This document shows positions 8,652-17,643 of a DNA stretch of 64,000 nt, one piece after another (positions within the stretch are counted from its first letter, which is position 1; each line of letters opens with the position of its first letter). A model generated the notes under the pieces. It worked only from the letters and a program-made list of their open reading frames with translations. It did no database searches and was not told where the DNA came from. Made by a program: the position numbers and the translations under genes. Source of the DNA: an uncultured Eubacteriales bacterium (GTDB taxonomy: Bacteria > Bacillota > Clostridia > Christensenellales > UBA1242). Where the stretch lies: the NCBI GenBank assembly GCA_902496015.1, contig CABUZJ010000005.1:19195-83194 (forward strand), given 5' to 3'.

Positions 8652-11027
8652 ATGGATAAAATTATTAAGCGTGATGGCAGAGTGGTTGACTATGATATTT
8701 CTAAAATTGAAAATGCAATAGTTAAAGCCATGATGAGTTTGGGTGAAGGTGATGTTAGAGATTGCAAAAAACTTGCAAAGATTACCGAACTTGAACTTTT
8801 AGATAAGTTTGAAGACAAAATTCCAACAGTTGAAGATATTCAAGACATTGTGGAAAAAGTTTTAATGAAAAATGGATATGAAAATGTGGCTAAATGCTAT
8901 ATTCTTTATAGAAAAAATCATGAAAAGATTAGAAATATAAGCAATACTCTTATGGACTATAAAAACACCATAGATAAATATTTAAACCTTGCAGATTGGC
9001 GAGTTAAAGAAAATTCTACGGTTACTTATTCGGTTGGTGGGTTAATTCTTAGTAACTCTGGTGCAATGACCGCTAACTATTGGCTTAATGATGTTTATGA
9101 TAAAGAAATTGGAAATGCACATAAAAATTGTGACATTCATATTCACGACCTTTCAATGCTAACTGGATATTGTGCAGGGTGGTCTTTAAAACAACTTATA
9201 AGAGAAGGATTAGGTGGCATTCCTGGTAAAATTTCTTCTAGTCCAGCATCTCATCTTTCAACACTTTGCAACCAAATGGTAAACTTTTTAGGCATTATGC
9301 AAAACGAATGGGCAGGAGCACAAGCATTTTCTTCATTTGATACTTATCTTGCTCCGTTTGTTAAAAAAGACAATTTAACATATAAAGAAGTTAAGCAATG
9401 CATTCAATCATTTGTTTATGGGGTAAACACTCCATCTAGGTGGGGCACACAAGCACCATTTACTAACATTACTCTAGATTGGGTTGTTCCAAAAGACCTT
9501 GCCGAACTTCCTGCAATTGTGGGAGGAAAAGACCAAGACTTTAAATATAAAGATTGCGAACGCGAAATGGCAATGGTAAATAAAGCATTTATTGAAATTA
9601 TGCTTGAAGGTGATGCAAATGGAAGAGGCTTCCAATATCCAATCCCTACATATTCAATAACAAGAGATTTTGATTGGAGTGACACAGAAAACAACCGCTT
9701 ACTTTTTGAAATGACTACAAAATATGGCACACCATATTTCTCAAACTATATTAACAGCGATATGGAACCAAGCGATGTTAGAAGTATGTGTTGTAGATTA
9801 AGACTAGATTTAAGAGAATTAAGAAAAAAATCTGGTGGGTATTTTGGTAGTGGAGAAAGCACAGGCTCGATTGGCGTAGTAACCATTAATATGCCAAAAA
9901 TTGCCTATCAGTCGGCTAATGAAGACGAATTTATGGATAGGCTAGATAAATTAATGGATATTTCTGCAAGGTCACTTAAAGTTAAAAGAGAAACAATAAC
10001 TAAATTATTAGAAGCAGGATTATATCCATATACAAAAAGATATCTTGGCAATTTTAACAACCATTTTTCAACCATTGGGCTTGTTGGCATGAATGAGGCA
10101 TGCTTAAATGCAAACTGGTTAAGATGTGATATGACCGACAAAAAAGCACAAGAATTTACAAAAAAAGTGCTTAATCATATGAGAGAAAGGCTTTCAGACT
10201 ATCAAGAAAAATATGGCGATTTATATAATCTTGAAGCAACACCAGCAGAATCTACATCATATAGGTTTGCAAAACACGATAAAGAGCGCTTCCCAGACAT
10301 TATAACTGCTAATGAAGGGAAAACTCCATATTATACTAATAGTTCGCATCTACCAGTAGGTTACACGGCCGATATTTTTGAAGCATTAGACATTCAAGAC
10401 GACCTTCAAACCCTTTACACATCTGGAACGGTATTCCATGCATTTTTAGGACAAAAGTTAAGCGATTGGAAAGCAACAGCAAAACTTGTGCGAACCATTG
10501 CTGAAAATTATCGTTTACCTTATTACACAATTAGCCCAACTTATTCTATATGTAAGAATCATGGTTATATTGCAGGCGAAGTTTATACTTGCCCAGATTG
10601 TGGAGAGGCAACTGAAGTTTATAGCAGGATTACTGGGTATTATCGTCCAATAGCAAATTGGAATGATGGTAAAACTCAAGAATTTAAAGATAGAAAAACC
10701 TATGACATTGCTAACTCTCATATTGAAGGTCATTCACATGCAGACACAACACAAGAAAAAAATTGTGAGTGTAGCACTGAAAAAGGGAAAAAAGATTTAT
10801 TGTTATTTACCACTAAAACTTGTCCAAATTGCAAAATGGCAAAGATGCTTTTAGATAAGGCAGGTATAAAATATGTTGCAATAGATGCCGAAGACGACAA
10901 AGAAATTACTTTAAAATTTAAAGTTCAAAAAGCGCCAACTCTTCTTGTTCCTAACGGAAAAAGTTTCGATAGATACGATAATGCAAGTGAAATTAATAGG
11001 TATATTGAGGAGAAGAAAATCAAATAA
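8652..11027 (+). CDS. nrdD: Anaerobic ribonucleoside-triphosphate reductase fused to a redoxin domain
   Basis: 791 residues. Class III reductase that makes dNTPs from NTPs using a glycyl radical. Domains: ATP-cone (about 1-90) for dATP feedback; glycyl-radical barrel with GYCAGWSL near residue 175 (candidate thiyl-radical Cys) and an MCCR motif near 380; zinc site C634, H637, C647, C650; radical loop RITGYYRP with Gly662. Unusually the chain continues through a linker into a glutaredoxin/NrdH-like domain (about 713-791) with a CPNC dithiol (C724, C727) and a cis-Pro APTLL motif. Typical NrdD ends soon after the glycyl loop. The fused redoxin suggests electrons come from a thiol relay rather than from formate. 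GGAGAAC precedes the ATG. The stop codon overlaps the ATG of the next gene, a flavoprotein reductase, so the two are translationally coupled. The activase gene nrdG is separate at 16.9-17.6 kb. Confidence 0.95.
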   Translation: MDKIIKRDGRVVDYDISKIENAIVKAMMSLGEGDVRDCKKLAKITELELLDKFEDKIPTVEDIQDIVEKVLMKNGYENVAKCYILYRKNHEKIRNISNTLMDYKNTIDKYLNLADWRVKENSTVTYSVGGLILSNSGAMTANYWLNDVYDKEIGNAHKNCDIHIHDLSMLTGYCAGWSLKQLIREGLGGIPGKISSSPASHLSTLCNQMVNFLGIMQNEWAGAQAFSSFDTYLAPFVKKDNLTYKEVKQCIQSFVYGVNTPSRWGTQAPFTNITLDWVVPKDLAELPAIVGGKDQDFKYKDCEREMAMVNKAFIEIMLEGDANGRGFQYPIPTYSITRDFDWSDTENNRLLFEMTTKYGTPYFSNYINSDMEPSDVRSMCCRLRLDLRELRKKSGGYFGSGESTGSIGVVTINMPKIAYQSANEDEFMDRLDKLMDISARSLKVKRETITKLLEAGLYPYTKRYLGNFNNHFSTIGLVGMNEACLNANWLRCDMTDKKAQEFTKKVLNHMRERLSDYQEKYGDLYNLEATPAESTSYRFAKHDKERFPDIITANEGKTPYYTNSSHLPVGYTADIFEALDIQDDLQTLYTSGTVFHAFLGQKLSDWKATAKLVRTIAENYRLPYYTISPTYSICKNHGYIAGEVYTCPDCGEATEVYSRITGYYRPIANWNDGKTQEFKDRKTYDIANSHIEGHSHADTTQEKNCECSTEKGKKDLLLFTTKTCPNCKMAKMLLDKAGIKYVAIDAEDDKEITLKFKVQKAPTLLVPNGKSFDRYDNASEINRYIEEKKIK

Positions 11028-11932
11028 TGACAGACATAATTGTTATAGGGGGTGGAGTGGCAGGAATGACCTCTGCCCTTTATGCTTTAAGGCAAAATAA
11101 AAGCGTAACTTTAATTGAAAAAGATAGCATTGGCGGGCAAATAGCACAATCGCCAAGAGTAGAGAATTTTCCAACTATTAAAAGCGTAAGTGGAAGCGAG
11201 TTAGCAGATAGATTGTTTTCGCAGATTGTTGATTTAGGGGTGAACTTTGAGTTTGGTAAAGTTTTAAAAATTAAAAAGCAAGAAGGCATTTTTAAAGTTG
11301 AAACTGAATTTAACACATTTGAATCAAAAGCGGTGATACTTGCAACGGGTGTTGTGCATAGAAAATTAAATCTTGAAAACGAAGAAAAATTTATTGGAAG
11401 TGGAATAAGTTATTGCGCTTTATGTGATGGGGCATTTTATAAAGGCGAAGACATTGTGTTAATTGGCGATGGTAACACCGCTTTGCAATATGCATTATTG
11501 CTTTCTGGGTATGCTAGAACAGTGCAGGTAGTGACAATGTTTGATAAATTTTTTGGAGATAAATATTTAGTTGAAGCCCTTAAAAACAAAGATAATATTA
11601 AAGTCATTCACAATGCAAAAACCATAAAACTAAACGGAGATGAAAAGTTAAGCAGTGTGGAGTTTGAAAGGCCAGATAAATCTGTTTTTGAAATAAAAAC
11701 ACCAGCATTGTTTGTTGCAATTGGGCAAGTGCCTAATAATAAATTATTTGAAGATTTAGCAGATTTAGATAAAAATGGTTATTTTGTAGTTGATGAAAGT
11801 TTACAAACAAAAACAAAAGGTTTATTTGTGGCAGGAGATTGCAGAGCAAAAAATGTAAGACAACTTACTACGGCTGTAAGTGATGGTGCAATAGCAGCAA
11901 TAAGTGCATGTAATTATTTATTTAATGAATAA
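11027..11932 (+). CDS. Thioredoxin-reductase-like flavoprotein
   Basis: 301 residues of the low-Mr thioredoxin reductase family. FAD-binding GGGVAG motif at 8-13, GGQIAQSPRVENFP loop, redox-active CALC (C130, C133) in the place of the usual CATC followed by DG, and a C-terminal FAD motif GLFVAGDCR. The second nucleotide-binding site is altered: GxGxxA survives as GDGNTA, but the HRRxxxR stretch that grips the 2'-phosphate of NADPH is replaced by a TMFDKFFGD-like sequence. It therefore may use NADH or reduced ferredoxin, as reported for some clostridial flavin reductases (inference). It overlaps nrdD by one base, so its likely partner is the redoxin domain at the NrdD C-terminus. trxB is the nearest name, but the electron donor is uncertain. 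Confidence 0.85.
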   Translation: MTDIIVIGGGVAGMTSALYALRQNKSVTLIEKDSIGGQIAQSPRVENFPTIKSVSGSELADRLFSQIVDLGVNFEFGKVLKIKKQEGIFKVETEFNTFESKAVILATGVVHRKLNLENEEKFIGSGISYCALCDGAFYKGEDIVLIGDGNTALQYALLLSGYARTVQVVTMFDKFFGDKYLVEALKNKDNIKVIHNAKTIKLNGDEKLSSVEFERPDKSVFEIKTPALFVAIGQVPNNKLFEDLADLDKNGYFVVDESLQTKTKGLFVAGDCRAKNVRQLTTAVSDGAIAAISACNYLFNE

Positions 11933-11995
11933 TTAAATAACCAAATAAATATAAATTCCCATAAAAATAATTTTAAAATTAACCGATTAAAGCAC

Positions 11996-12026
11996 AAAGT
12001 CCGCAGAACTAAAATCTGCGGACTTT
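11996..12026 (+). terminator. Hairpin ending the nrdD operon
   Basis: Perfect 12-bp stem (AAAGTCCGCAGA / TCTGCGGACTTT, 11996-12007 and 12015-12026) with a 7-nt loop. The T tract after it is short (TTTATGTTA). A related hairpin with the same CCGCAGA core occurs at 12921-12942, on the other side of the XRE regulator gene. Confidence 0.75.
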
Positions 12027-12312
12027 ATGTTAGTATGTAAAGTTTTAGATGAATGTAAAGCTAAACATTTGTATGTTAAAATTAAAAATTTAAGTGTCAC
12101 TATTAATAGGTAAAATTGTAGCTTAATGTTGTTGTTAAATAATAAACACTTTTTAACAAATTTTTGACCTCATTATCTAGTGCACCTTTGCACTTCAACA
12201 CAGCTTAGGTGTGTGCCTAATGATATTTTTATAATTATTGATTTACCAAGATTTGTGCTAGAAAAATTTCTGTTACTAATTGTGAATTTTTGTGAAATTT
12301 AAACAACTTTAT
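12027..12312. other. Non-coding AT-rich spacer
   Basis: No open frame with a ribosome binding site, no RNA gene recognised. A weak inverted repeat (GCACC...GGTGTGTGC) lies at about 12182-12218. Confidence 0.5.
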
Positions 12313-12357
12313 AGCAACAGCCAGTTGCTTGACTTGCAATACAACCAATGTTAAAAT
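12313..12357 (+). promoter_or_regulatory. Promoter and possible operator of the XRE regulator
   Basis: TTGACT (12329-12334), 17-nt spacer, TAAAAT (12352-12357). An inverted repeat AGCAAC-N5-GTTGCT (12313-12329) abuts the -35 box and is a candidate operator for self-regulation by the downstream HTH protein (inference). Confidence 0.6.
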
Positions 12358-12378
12358 ATCTTCGAGGTGTTAAATTAT

Positions 12379-12828
12379 ATGGAAACAAAGGATATTATAC
12401 TTGAATTGCGAACAAAAAATGGATTAACTCAAGATGAACTTGCAGAAAAAATTTATGTTACACGGCAGGCAGTATCTCGATGGGAAAAAGGTGAAACAAT
12501 ACCAAATACAGAGACTTTGAAAATGCTATCGAAGTTGTTTGATGTTTCAATCAACACCCTTTTGGGTTCTCCACGCAAACTGATTTGCCAATGCTGTGGC
12601 ATGCCTTTAGACGATTCTTCAACTAGTAAAGAAACTGACGGTACATATAATGAGGAATATTGTAAGTGGTGTTATACTGATGGGAAATATGTTTACAAAA
12701 ATATTGAAGAATTGATAGATTTTCTTGTGGGACATTTGTCTAACGAAAAATGGCCACCGCAACAGGCACGAGCTTTCTTTGAAGCACAGTTGCCAAAACT
12801 TAATTACTGGAAGCATTCAAAAAAGTAA
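12379..12828 (+). CDS. XRE-family regulator with C-terminal zinc ribbon
   Basis: 149 residues. Residues about 4-60 are a Cro/CI-type helix-turn-helix (LRTKNGLTQDELAEKI, TRQAVSRWEKG). Residues about 68-100 carry a zinc-ribbon pattern, CQCCGMPL then CKWC, as in the putative zinc ribbon family PF12674 that is often joined to such HTH domains. The longer GTG start at 12367 is rejected: that GTG is part of the GAGGTG ribosome binding site, which sits 9 nt before the ATG. It is monocistronic with its own promoter. Codons such as CGA, CGG and CGC are commoner than in neighbouring genes, and two similar hairpins flank the unit, hinting at acquisition. The target genes are unknown. Confidence 0.85.
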   Translation: METKDIILELRTKNGLTQDELAEKIYVTRQAVSRWEKGETIPNTETLKMLSKLFDVSINTLLGSPRKLICQCCGMPLDDSSTSKETDGTYNEEYCKWCYTDGKYVYKNIEELIDFLVGHLSNEKWPPQQARAFFEAQLPKLNYWKHSKK

Positions 12829-12920
12829 ATCTTAAAAATTGCCTTGGTAAGTTATAGAAAAATACTAGCTTAATTTTCTATTGTGATTTCATATCATAAT
12901 TAAGTTTCCAAATATAAATC

Positions 12921-12942
12921 CCGCAGATTGATAATTCTGCGG
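12921..12942. terminator. Hairpin between convergent genes
   Basis: Stem CCGCAGA / TCTGCGG (12921-12927, 12936-12942), with the same core stem as 11996-12026 and a similar following sequence (GGAATTTATGTA against GGACTTTATGTT). Probably terminates the XRE gene. Confidence 0.55.
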
Positions 12943-12996
12943 AATTTATGTATTTACATATTTTTATAAAAATACTACGATTATTTTGAGTTATTT

Positions 12997-13470
12997 TTAT
13001 TCATCTTCATTTAACTGATTATTGTTATTTTCAAGTGTGTTTTGTGTTTGGTTTCTTTGTCTTCCATTTTTGTATAGTTTTTCACAACCGTTATAAAATT
13101 TGTCAATAATTAAACCATAAAGTGGCATGTCTTTGTCTAATAAATAGAAAATTAAACCAAGTATCACAAATACAATTAAATAGTAATTTAAAATTATTGA
13201 CACCCATTTCATAAATTCCTGATAAAAGTCATAATAAGAACTACCATAATCACTTGCAAAACCACCTAATATTAAGATAAATAATTGTTTTACAACTAAA
13301 ACACTTAGTAGTAATGCCAAGCACTGTGCTATTCGTTTTATTGATTTTTCTTCTAATCCCAAAACTAATGCCACAACAAGTAAGCCGATTGAAACCCAAA
13401 TTAAGTTTTGAATTAATGCAAGCACTAATGAAACAGCAACTAAAATTGAACCAACTGCTTTTTTATTCAT
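12997..13470 (-). CDS. Small integral membrane protein, unknown
   Basis: 157 residues. Four likely membrane segments: about 7-24, 25-40, 50-70 and 88-110, followed by a hydrophilic, Asn/Gln-rich cytoplasmic-looking tail (about 118-157). No catalytic or transport motif is seen and no family is recognised. AAGGAG lies at good spacing before the ATG. It is a single gene, convergent with the XRE regulator and divergent from the PAP2 gene. Confidence 0.7.
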   Translation of the reverse strand: MNKKAVGSILVAVSLVLALIQNLIWVSIGLLVVALVLGLEEKSIKRIAQCLALLLSVLVVKQLFILILGGFASDYGSSYYDFYQEFMKWVSIILNYYLIVFVILGLIFYLLDKDMPLYGLIIDKFYNGCEKLYKNGRQRNQTQNTLENNNNQLNEDE

Positions 13471-13672
13471 AATTTTCTCCTTTTCTTTAATTTATGCTAA
13501 ACCTTTATTTTTTGATAATTGAAATGATTAATTTGAATTGTTTAACATATTATTATTTTAATATAAGGCGGTAAAATTTTCAATAATTTTTGTATTTTTT
13601 ATAAAAAATTAGTATTTAGAAATATATTTTATTAACTTAAATATTAGAAAAATCTAACCATCTTAAATATGT

Positions 13673-13701
13673 TTGTTAAATTGTTTTAAATTTGATATAA
13701 T
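13673..13701 (+). promoter_or_regulatory. Promoter placed directly on the PAP2 start codon
   Basis: TTGTTA (13673-13678), 17-nt spacer ending in TGA (extended -10), TATAAT (13696-13701). Only 9 nt separate the -10 box from the ATG at 13711 and no Shine-Dalgarno sequence is present, so transcription should start at or next to the ATG (leaderless mRNA, inference). Confidence 0.75.
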
Positions 13702-13710
13702 AATTAAGAT

Positions 13711-14307
13711 ATGACAGAATTAGAATTTATGATTTGGATGGATAATAATTTGCATGTAAATAGCGTAATTACACAGATTATTAAACTAATAACACAACTC
13801 GGTGATAGTGGAATTGTGTGGATTGTTTTGGGGCTTGTTATGCTTTGTTTCAAACGCACAAGAACGCCAGGGCTAATTATGCTTGCAAGTTTGGCATTAG
13901 GTTTTGTTTTAAATGATTTTATTTTAAAAAATTTATTTGCAAGAGAAAGACCAATTTATCAAAGTGAACAACTTTATAATTGGCTTGCAGGCACTGGCTA
14001 TAAAATGCCCGATGGTTTTTCTTTTCCATCGGGACATTCTATGGGAAGTTTTGCATGTGCTATTGTGTTGGTTTATTTTTATAAATGGCGAGCAACGCCT
14101 GCTGTGGTTATAGCAAGTTTGATTGCTATAAGCAGAGTTTATATGTGTGCCCACTTTCCAACAGATGTTCTTGCAGGTGCCTTATTTGGAACCATAATTG
14201 CAATTATAGCAATAATATATTACAAATTATTTTGGCAAAAGTTTACTAGATTTTTCTATAAATTAAAAAATAAAATTAAGGTAAAATTTTCAAAAAAGAA
14301 TAGTTAA
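13711..14307 (+). CDS. PAP2-family membrane phosphatase
   Basis: 198 residues. The three motifs of the type 2 phosphatidic acid phosphatase family are visible: K-x6-RP (KNLFARERP, near residue 75), PSGH (near 111) with the catalytic His, and SR-x5-H-x3-D (SRVYMCAHFPTD, near 146-157). Hydrophobic segments flank these motifs, and a basic tail of Lys/Arg (165-198) should face the cytoplasm. Likely substrates are lipid phosphates such as undecaprenyl pyrophosphate or phosphatidylglycerol phosphate; the sequence does not decide between them. There is no ribosome binding site and the -10 box is 9 nt from the ATG. It converges on the lipoprotein gene at 14355 with a shared terminator. Confidence 0.9.
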   Translation: MTELEFMIWMDNNLHVNSVITQIIKLITQLGDSGIVWIVLGLVMLCFKRTRTPGLIMLASLALGFVLNDFILKNLFARERPIYQSEQLYNWLAGTGYKMPDGFSFPSGHSMGSFACAIVLVYFYKWRATPAVVIASLIAISRVYMCAHFPTDVLAGALFGTIIAIIAIIYYKLFWQKFTRFFYKLKNKIKVKFSKKNS

Positions 14308-14333
14308 CTATTTAAGTAAATTAACATAAAAAT

Positions 14334-14356
14334 AAAAAGTTCGTTATGAACTTTTT
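14334..14356. terminator. Bidirectional terminator
   Basis: AAAAAGTTC / GAACTTTTT stem (14334-14342, 14348-14356), loop GTTAT, with T or A tracts on both sides. Serves both the PAP2 gene and the convergent lipoprotein gene, whose stop codon lies inside it. Confidence 0.9.
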
Positions 14357-15653
14357 ATTTTTCAATTTCTACATCGTTTATTTTTGAAAATTCATCAGCA
14401 TCAACAAGTTTACATTCTTCATTTAATCCATTTACTATATCATAAATATAAGGTGAAGTTTCATTAACTTGCGAAGCTACACTACCATAAGAAGATGCAG
14501 AAATATATATATCTTTTGAATTTATAAAGTTTTTAATTTCAGTTTCTAATAATTTACGGTATTTATTATTTAATTGATATAAATAAGAATAATTATTATT
14601 TAAATTACTTTGCCATTTTGATAGTTCTGCAAGTCCTGCCTTATCTTTTTCAATTTCATCATATTCTTTTACCTTATAACTTTCATAAAGATGTTCAATG
14701 GTAGTATAAGATATTAAAGCACCAAAAGTTTTAATATCGCCTGTTTTATCATTAACACAAATAAATCTGCATTGTTGATATAGTTCTAGTTTTTTTCTTA
14801 CATCTTTTAAATATTGATCTTCATCATTATATATAATTGAACCGGTTTCAGTGTCAACGGGATGTGTGCCATCATAAATAACCCCGAATTGAAAACTTCT
14901 AGGCAAAATGTAAACAATTGAGGCATAAGCATTGTTTTCCAAGTAAAAAGTGTCGATAGAATTATTTAACATTGCTCCTAGTTCTGTTCCTGTATTTTTA
15001 TCAATAACATAAATATCATATCCATTTTTAGCATAGTCTAAAAGACCTAGCCACTCTAAATAAGTTGTATCATTTGTTGTTGAATTATATAATAAATTTT
15101 TTGTCTTTTCAAATAGCTCATTTTCAGCACTTGAAGAAGATGCTATTACTTCTAAGTTACTACTATTAATATTGTTTTGTTTAATAAAATTTTCAAGTTC
15201 TTCTAATGTTAAATTTCCATTACCAAAAGAATATGCAGTGTCTATACATTTCTCATCTTGCGCTAAGTTTTTATTCATAATATTATAAATTGTTTGTCTT
15301 CCATCTTTTCTAGTGTAAACACACAATAAAAGTTTATTATCATCAAACTTATATGGATAAACTTTCACAATTTCGTCGTAATCTTTAATTAAGCCCCCAA
15401 AATAGTTAGGGTCAGAAAACCATTTATTATAAATTTCTCTTTCTTTTTCTATGTTTTCAAAATATTTTTCATTAAAAATTTTGCTTGAAGATGTAATATT
15501 ATCATAAAGTTCTTCGTTAAATTCTGGTTCTGGCAATTTTTCAAGTTTTGAACCTGGGTTACAACCAGCAAATAATCCAGCGCCTAAGCCTAAAACAAGA
15601 GCAGAAGCAATTGCTTTTTTGCCTGCACTTTTAAATCTTTTTAATTTTTCCAT
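14355..15653 (-). CDS. Predicted lipoprotein of unknown function
   Basis: 432 residues. Signal: basic start with SAGKKA, hydrophobic core about 15-29, lipobox L-F-A-G-C (Cys30). The mature part is acidic, Asn/Tyr-rich, and largely of predicted mixed alpha/beta character with no family I can name. Ribosome binding site AAGGAAGG sits before the ATG, and a TTGACA/TAAAAT promoter with 17-nt spacing lies just upstream. The N-terminus resembles the lipoprotein at 6066-7415 (both have K-x-F/K-K/R and SAG before the hydrophobic core), so the two may be distant paralogues; the mature parts are not obviously alike. Confidence 0.8.
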   Translation of the reverse strand: MEKLKRFKSAGKKAIASALVLGLGAGLFAGCNPGSKLEKLPEPEFNEELYDNITSSSKIFNEKYFENIEKEREIYNKWFSDPNYFGGLIKDYDEIVKVYPYKFDDNKLLLCVYTRKDGRQTIYNIMNKNLAQDEKCIDTAYSFGNGNLTLEELENFIKQNNINSSNLEVIASSSSAENELFEKTKNLLYNSTTNDTTYLEWLGLLDYAKNGYDIYVIDKNTGTELGAMLNNSIDTFYLENNAYASIVYILPRSFQFGVIYDGTHPVDTETGSIIYNDEDQYLKDVRKKLELYQQCRFICVNDKTGDIKTFGALISYTTIEHLYESYKVKEYDEIEKDKAGLAELSKWQSNLNNNYSYLYQLNNKYRKLLETEIKNFINSKDIYISASSYGSVASQVNETSPYIYDIVNGLNEECKLVDADEFSKINDVEIEK

Positions 15654-15821
15654 AACAACCTTCCTTTATTTAATTTTATAGCACAAATAAAATTATGTCA
15701 ATATCAATTCAAAATAAAAATTAATTTAAGCATATTTTAAAAAAGAAGGTTTTATTAAAAATAACAACTAATTAATAATAATTTGTAGCCAAATATGAAA
15801 TAATTTTTTAATTTACTTTAA

Positions 15822-16601
15822 TTAATCATGAATAACATACTTTAAGTCTTGTTTTTCTTTATAATTTGCAATAACACTTGGAATGTTGTTTATCACTTCC
15901 TCTTTCATGCCATTTATTAAATTTAACTCTGCAAAACTGCTTGCACTGTTTCTTGCAATTATAACATGATCTAAAATATCTATATCATTAAGCAAACAAC
16001 TTAACATAACGGTTTTTGTGAAAATTAAATCGTCGTTACTAGGCATACATTTTTCATTAGTATGGCTATGAGTTATAATAATTCTTTGACATTTATTTGC
16101 AAAAGCAAAGGCCGTTATTTCTCTTATATTAATTTCAATGCCATTAATTGTGCCTTTACCAATTTTTTTACTGGAAATTATTTTCCCTGCTGAGTTTATA
16201 CAAACAACAAAAAATTGCTCTACATTAAATTCTGTGTAAAGTTTATTACAATAAGCTTTTGCAATGTTGGCAGAAACAATCTTGGTTTTTAAATTTGTGC
16301 TAAGATTATATTTATGAAAAATTTTAAAAATTAAACTAATTAAAATTGCAGAATTTTTACCCAATCCATCAACTTGCATAAGGGCATCTATATCTGCTTC
16401 AATAACAGAATTAAAAGAACCAAAATGAGATAAAAGTTTGTGTGCCAAAGGATTAACATTTTTTCTTGGGATTGAATAAAAAAGTAATAATTCTAAAATT
16501 TCGTGATCAGCCAAACCATTAATTCCAAAATTAATATATTTTTCTTTCATTCTATTTCTATGGTCGGCATGAATATTTTGTGGCAACTTATTGTTACTCA
16601 T
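15822..16601 (-). CDS. radC: RadC/JAB domain protein
   Basis: 259 residues. The N-terminal half (about 10-105) has the RadC-type layout: HRNRMKEKYIxxGxxxLxDHEILELLLF, then a helix-hairpin-helix-like GLGKNSAILI. The C-terminal half is the JAB/MPN metallopeptidase-like domain with the H-x-H...S-x2-D metal motif intact (HSHTNEKCMPSNDD). Despite the old name, a DNA-repair function for RadC is not established. The upstream ATG at 16631 is rejected because AAAGGGAAA precedes the ATG at 16601. It stands alone, with no clear terminator. The remaining gap to nrdG is AT-rich and shows no gene. Confidence 0.85.
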   Translation of the reverse strand: MSNNKLPQNIHADHRNRMKEKYINFGINGLADHEILELLLFYSIPRKNVNPLAHKLLSHFGSFNSVIEADIDALMQVDGLGKNSAILISLIFKIFHKYNLSTNLKTKIVSANIAKAYCNKLYTEFNVEQFFVVCINSAGKIISSKKIGKGTINGIEINIREITAFAFANKCQRIIITHSHTNEKCMPSNDDLIFTKTVMLSCLLNDIDILDHVIIARNSASSFAELNLINGMKEEVINNIPSVIANYKEKQDLKYVIHD

Positions 16602-16885
16602 AAATTTCCCTTTTGTTAAAATAATAATCATTATTATTTTAAAAGAAAAGATATATTAATTCAAATAAAATTAAATAAATTTAGATATCTTTTATAAAAG
16701 TTTTATATTTTTATTAATCTCTAATTAATATATAGTTTAATTCAGTTATCTATAAGCTTTATATTTTCATTTTATTTTATATGATTTATTTTTTGTAAAG
16801 TGAAGGATTTATTAATAATTTATAAATTTAAAAATTTGTTAGAAAATAAAAATACCTTAAAATTTGAAATATTTTAAAAATATTT

Positions 16886-17575
16886 TTAATAACCACGAAG
16901 GTAAACTTGGTCTATTGAATTGTTTAAAATATTTTTATAAAATAAAGCGGTTTCTTTATCTACTTTGCTAAGGCCAGAGACTAAGTTAGATGGGTGGTCT
17001 ACAAAACATTGTAAATATAGTTTTTTTGCACCCTTTAATAGTTGTGCCATGTCTTCAATTGCGTTTTTTGTGTGCAATTCGTTTACTAAAGTGGTGCGAA
17101 ATTCATAATTTACTGCATTTTTCTTTAAAATTTCAATACTTTGCTTAACATTTTGAAGATTTTCGGGGCTACAAGCGAAATTTTCTAGATATCCCAATTC
17201 GTTCGATTTAATATCCATTGCAACATAATCAATTTTTTTATTGTCTATTAATTTTTGTAAAAGAGCGGGATTAGTTCCATTGGTGTCTAATTTTACGAGA
17301 AGATTTAAGTCTTTTATTTTTGAAATAAAGTTATAAAGTTGTGGATAAAGTGTTGGTTCTCCTCCTGAAATGCACACAGAATCTATTATGCCTTTGCGCT
17401 TAGACAAATAATCAAAAATTTCTGCCTCGGGGATAGATGAGATATTTTTTAAGTAAACAAGGTCGCTATTTTGACAATAAGGACATCTAAAATTACAACC
17501 ACCTAAAAACAATGTGGTGCATAAATGTCCATCAAAATCTACCATGCTTAATTTTTCCATTCCATAAATATTCAT
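16886..17575 (-). CDS. nrdG: Anaerobic ribonucleotide reductase activating radical-SAM protein
   Basis: 229 residues. Radical SAM enzyme that installs the glycyl radical on NrdD. The [4Fe-4S]-binding CNFRCPYC (CxxxCxxC) is near residue 28-35, followed by the SAM-binding GGEPT motif near residue 75. Size and N-terminus (VDFDG, TLFLGGC) fit the NrdG2 type (TIGR02495-like), which usually partners redoxin-dependent NrdD enzymes. The start at 17575 is chosen over 17584 because AGGTGA is correctly spaced for it. Its promoter (TTGCAA-17-TAAAAT on the minus strand) lies immediately upstream and shows no NrdR box, unlike nrdD 6 kb away. Not in one operon with nrdD. Confidence 0.9.
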   Translation of the reverse strand: MNIYGMEKLSMVDFDGHLCTTLFLGGCNFRCPYCQNSDLVYLKNISSIPEAEIFDYLSKRKGIIDSVCISGGEPTLYPQLYNFISKIKDLNLLVKLDTNGTNPALLQKLIDNKKIDYVAMDIKSNELGYLENFACSPENLQNVKQSIEILKKNAVNYEFRTTLVNELHTKNAIEDMAQLLKGAKKLYLQCFVDHPSNLVSGLSKVDKETALFYKNILNNSIDQVYLRGY

Positions 17576-17643
17576 AAAAATCACCTAAAATTATTTTAGC
17601 ACTTATTTTTTAGTTTTGCAATTTTTTATTTAATGTAATTAAA

